Shown here piece by piece: positions 22,435 through 23,236 of a stretch of DNA of 23,236 bases. The stretch's first letter is position 1. Each line of letters begins with the position of its first letter. Position numbers and translations under genes: made by a program. The notes under the pieces are model-generated. The model was not told the origin of the DNA and ran no database searches. It worked only from the letters and a program-made list of their open reading frames with translations. The DNA is from an uncultured Porphyromonas sp. (GTDB lineage Bacteria; Bacteroidota; Bacteroidia; Bacteroidales; Porphyromonadaceae): the NCBI RefSeq assembly GCF_905372525.1, contig NZ_CAJPPN010000036.1, forward strand, positions 1-23,236. Direction: 5' to 3'.

Positions 22435-22791
22435 AGTGTTCCTTTGTATCTATTATTATTGGATCGTCCCCCACGCAGTGCCTAGAGCCGGGTGAGGGAG
22501 AGAGGAAGGTTGAGGCCCCAGCCGTGCCCTTGGCCTAGGTGGGGTAGTGAGAGGCTCAGCGGGGAGAATGACTCACTCCCGAGGCTCTGTAGTACGGGGT
22601 CGGTGGGCAAGCGAGAAGAAAAGATCGTGAAGTATGCTCACCCAAGCCCACTTTCTGTCAAAAACTACCCGAAAGATACAAATAATTGTAACAACCCACC
22701 CTCGCCCTCACGCACAGCGTTGGGTACAGCCCACCCCTAGGGCTTACCCCCACGGGGCAGTAGCGAACTCGCATCCCCCACCAGAAAGCAA

Positions 22792-22826
22792 TCGCCCCCA
22801 TGAGATCCGAGACCTCATGAGGGCGA
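22792..22826. repeat. Inverted repeat in non-coding region
   Basis: TCGCCCCCATGAG (22792-22804) pairs with CTCATGAGGGCGA (22814-22826), 12 of 13 bases, around a 9-base loop. There is no flanking T-run. It could be a small RNA stem or a regulator site. Confidence 0.5.
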
Positions 22827-23116
22827 CGATGACCAACCCGGGGATCCCCTTGAGTCAGTCCACACACCTGTCTTGTACTGCGGGTGACGATGTCGTCACG
22901 ATGAACTTCGTCGTCTATAGCCTACTTGCCCCGCGAACGAGGCATGACAGGGAGAATAATAAAAGAATCCCTAACCTATATAACCATAGAACGACCGAAG
23001 TCTCTCCCTGTCCTGCTCCATTAAGACAAACAAGGAGGAAAATAGTTTAACCTTCGGTTACAATTATTTTTACCCTTAGTGCTCTCGCCCCTGTGCTCCT
23101 CTCGTCCCAAGGGGAT

Positions 23117-23157
23117 AAAAAAGGTGAGTCCTACCACTCTCCCGAGCAGTAGGACTC
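23117..23157 (-). terminator. Terminator downstream of tRNA-Val
   Basis: GAGTCCTAC (23126-23134) pairs with GTAGGACTC (23149-23157). On the minus strand, after three bases (ACC), six T follow (23117-23122), a textbook Rho-independent terminator for a leftward tRNA transcript. Confidence 0.85.
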
Positions 23158-23181
23158 TACATACTTAACTGTTAAAATGAA

Positions 23182-23236
23182 TGGTGGGCCCAATAGGATT
23201 CGAACCTATGACCCCCTGCTTGTAAGGCAGGTGCTC
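23182..23236 (-). tRNA. tRNA-Val (anticodon TAC), 5' end cut by window edge
   Basis: The minus strand shows the anticodon arm CCTGC-CTTACAA-GCAGG (anticodon TAC), the variable loop, the T-arm ATAGG-TTCGAAT-CCTAT, the acceptor 3' strand TGGGCCC, discriminator A and an encoded CCA (23182-23184). The D-arm and 5' acceptor strand lie beyond the right edge. Unlike the other two tRNAs in the window, CCA is encoded here. Confidence 0.93.

Larger units (their letters stand above)
22435..23181. other. Long non-coding region between the YD-type lipoprotein and tRNA-Val
   Basis: About 750 bp with no convincing gene: the open frames here have no recognisable domains and odd composition. Structures seen are an inverted repeat at 22792-22826, a 16-base near-palindrome at 22884-22899 (GTGACGA-TG-TCGTCAC), 10-bp arms at 22946-22955 and 23003-23012, and the terminator at 23117-23157. 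An A/T-rich patch (22670-22695) might hold a minus-strand promoter, but no full consensus is present. Confidence 0.6.

Noticed and set aside
23031..23037. AAGGAGG on the plus strand, a perfect Shine-Dalgarno
   Set aside because: No start codon with an open frame follows, and genes of this phylum rarely use Shine-Dalgarno sequences.
22634..23050. 138-codon plus-strand frame in the non-coding region
   Set aside because: Odd composition, no domain, no promoter or ribosome site, and it runs through inverted repeats.
22670..23075. GTTACAATTATTT shared between about 22678-22691 (minus) and about 23057-23070 (plus)
   Set aside because: 13 bases in A/T-rich sequence is not significant, and neither copy has proper promoter spacing.

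Overview
The window looks like a chromosomal segment from a Bacteroidota bacterium, most likely Porphyromonas or a close relative. The evidence is Bacteroidota-type RpoB, RpoC, EF-Tu and FtsW proteins, starts without Shine-Dalgarno sequences, a consensus -33 TTTG / -7 TAnnTTTG promoter, MKK-type lipoproteins with a Cys lipobox, and fairly high GC. Genus assignment is inference from family knowledge, not from a search.

Layout. (1) 1-712, minus strand: an ECF sigma factor gene translationally coupled to a downstream gene that runs off the left edge (putative sigma regulator). (2) 713-1070: non-coding, with three long inverted repeats in a row; the two outer ones are good terminators. (3) 1071-13981, minus strand: the translation/transcription operon in order tRNA-Thr, tuf, tRNA-Trp, secE, nusG, rplK, rplA, rplJ, rplL, rpoB, rpoC. 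A consensus Bacteroidota promoter (14065-14095) sits just upstream of tRNA-Thr. Hairpins lie at tuf/tRNA-Trp, rplL/rpoB and rpoB/rpoC and probably set processing or the relative output of each segment. (4) 14295-18043, minus strand: murD-ftsW-murG, tightly packed, giving UDP-MurNAc-L-Ala-D-Glu synthesis, septal glycan polymerisation and lipid II formation. The usual dcw neighbours are missing on both sides. (5) 18044-18547: a non-coding divergent region carrying three copies of an 18-bp palindrome at exact 22-bp spacing. (6) 18548-20061, plus strand: two tandemly duplicated small lipoprotein genes whose leaders and 3' regions are also duplicated; the first copy has lost half of its terminator. 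(7) 20136-21179, minus strand: a zinc-dependent alcohol dehydrogenase. (8) 21490-22434, minus strand: a lipoprotein built of YD/RHS-like repeats. (9) 22435-23181: about 750 bp without a credible gene, ending in a terminator for the tRNA-Val gene that is cut by the right edge.

Most of the window is core housekeeping. The parts least explained by known biology are the phased palindrome array at 18288-18349, the duplicated lipoprotein locus with its broken terminator, the hairpin cluster after rpoC, and the detached murD-ftsW-murG block. I found no transposase, CRISPR array, phage gene or obvious defence system, and no clear candidate for a wholly new multi-gene system.
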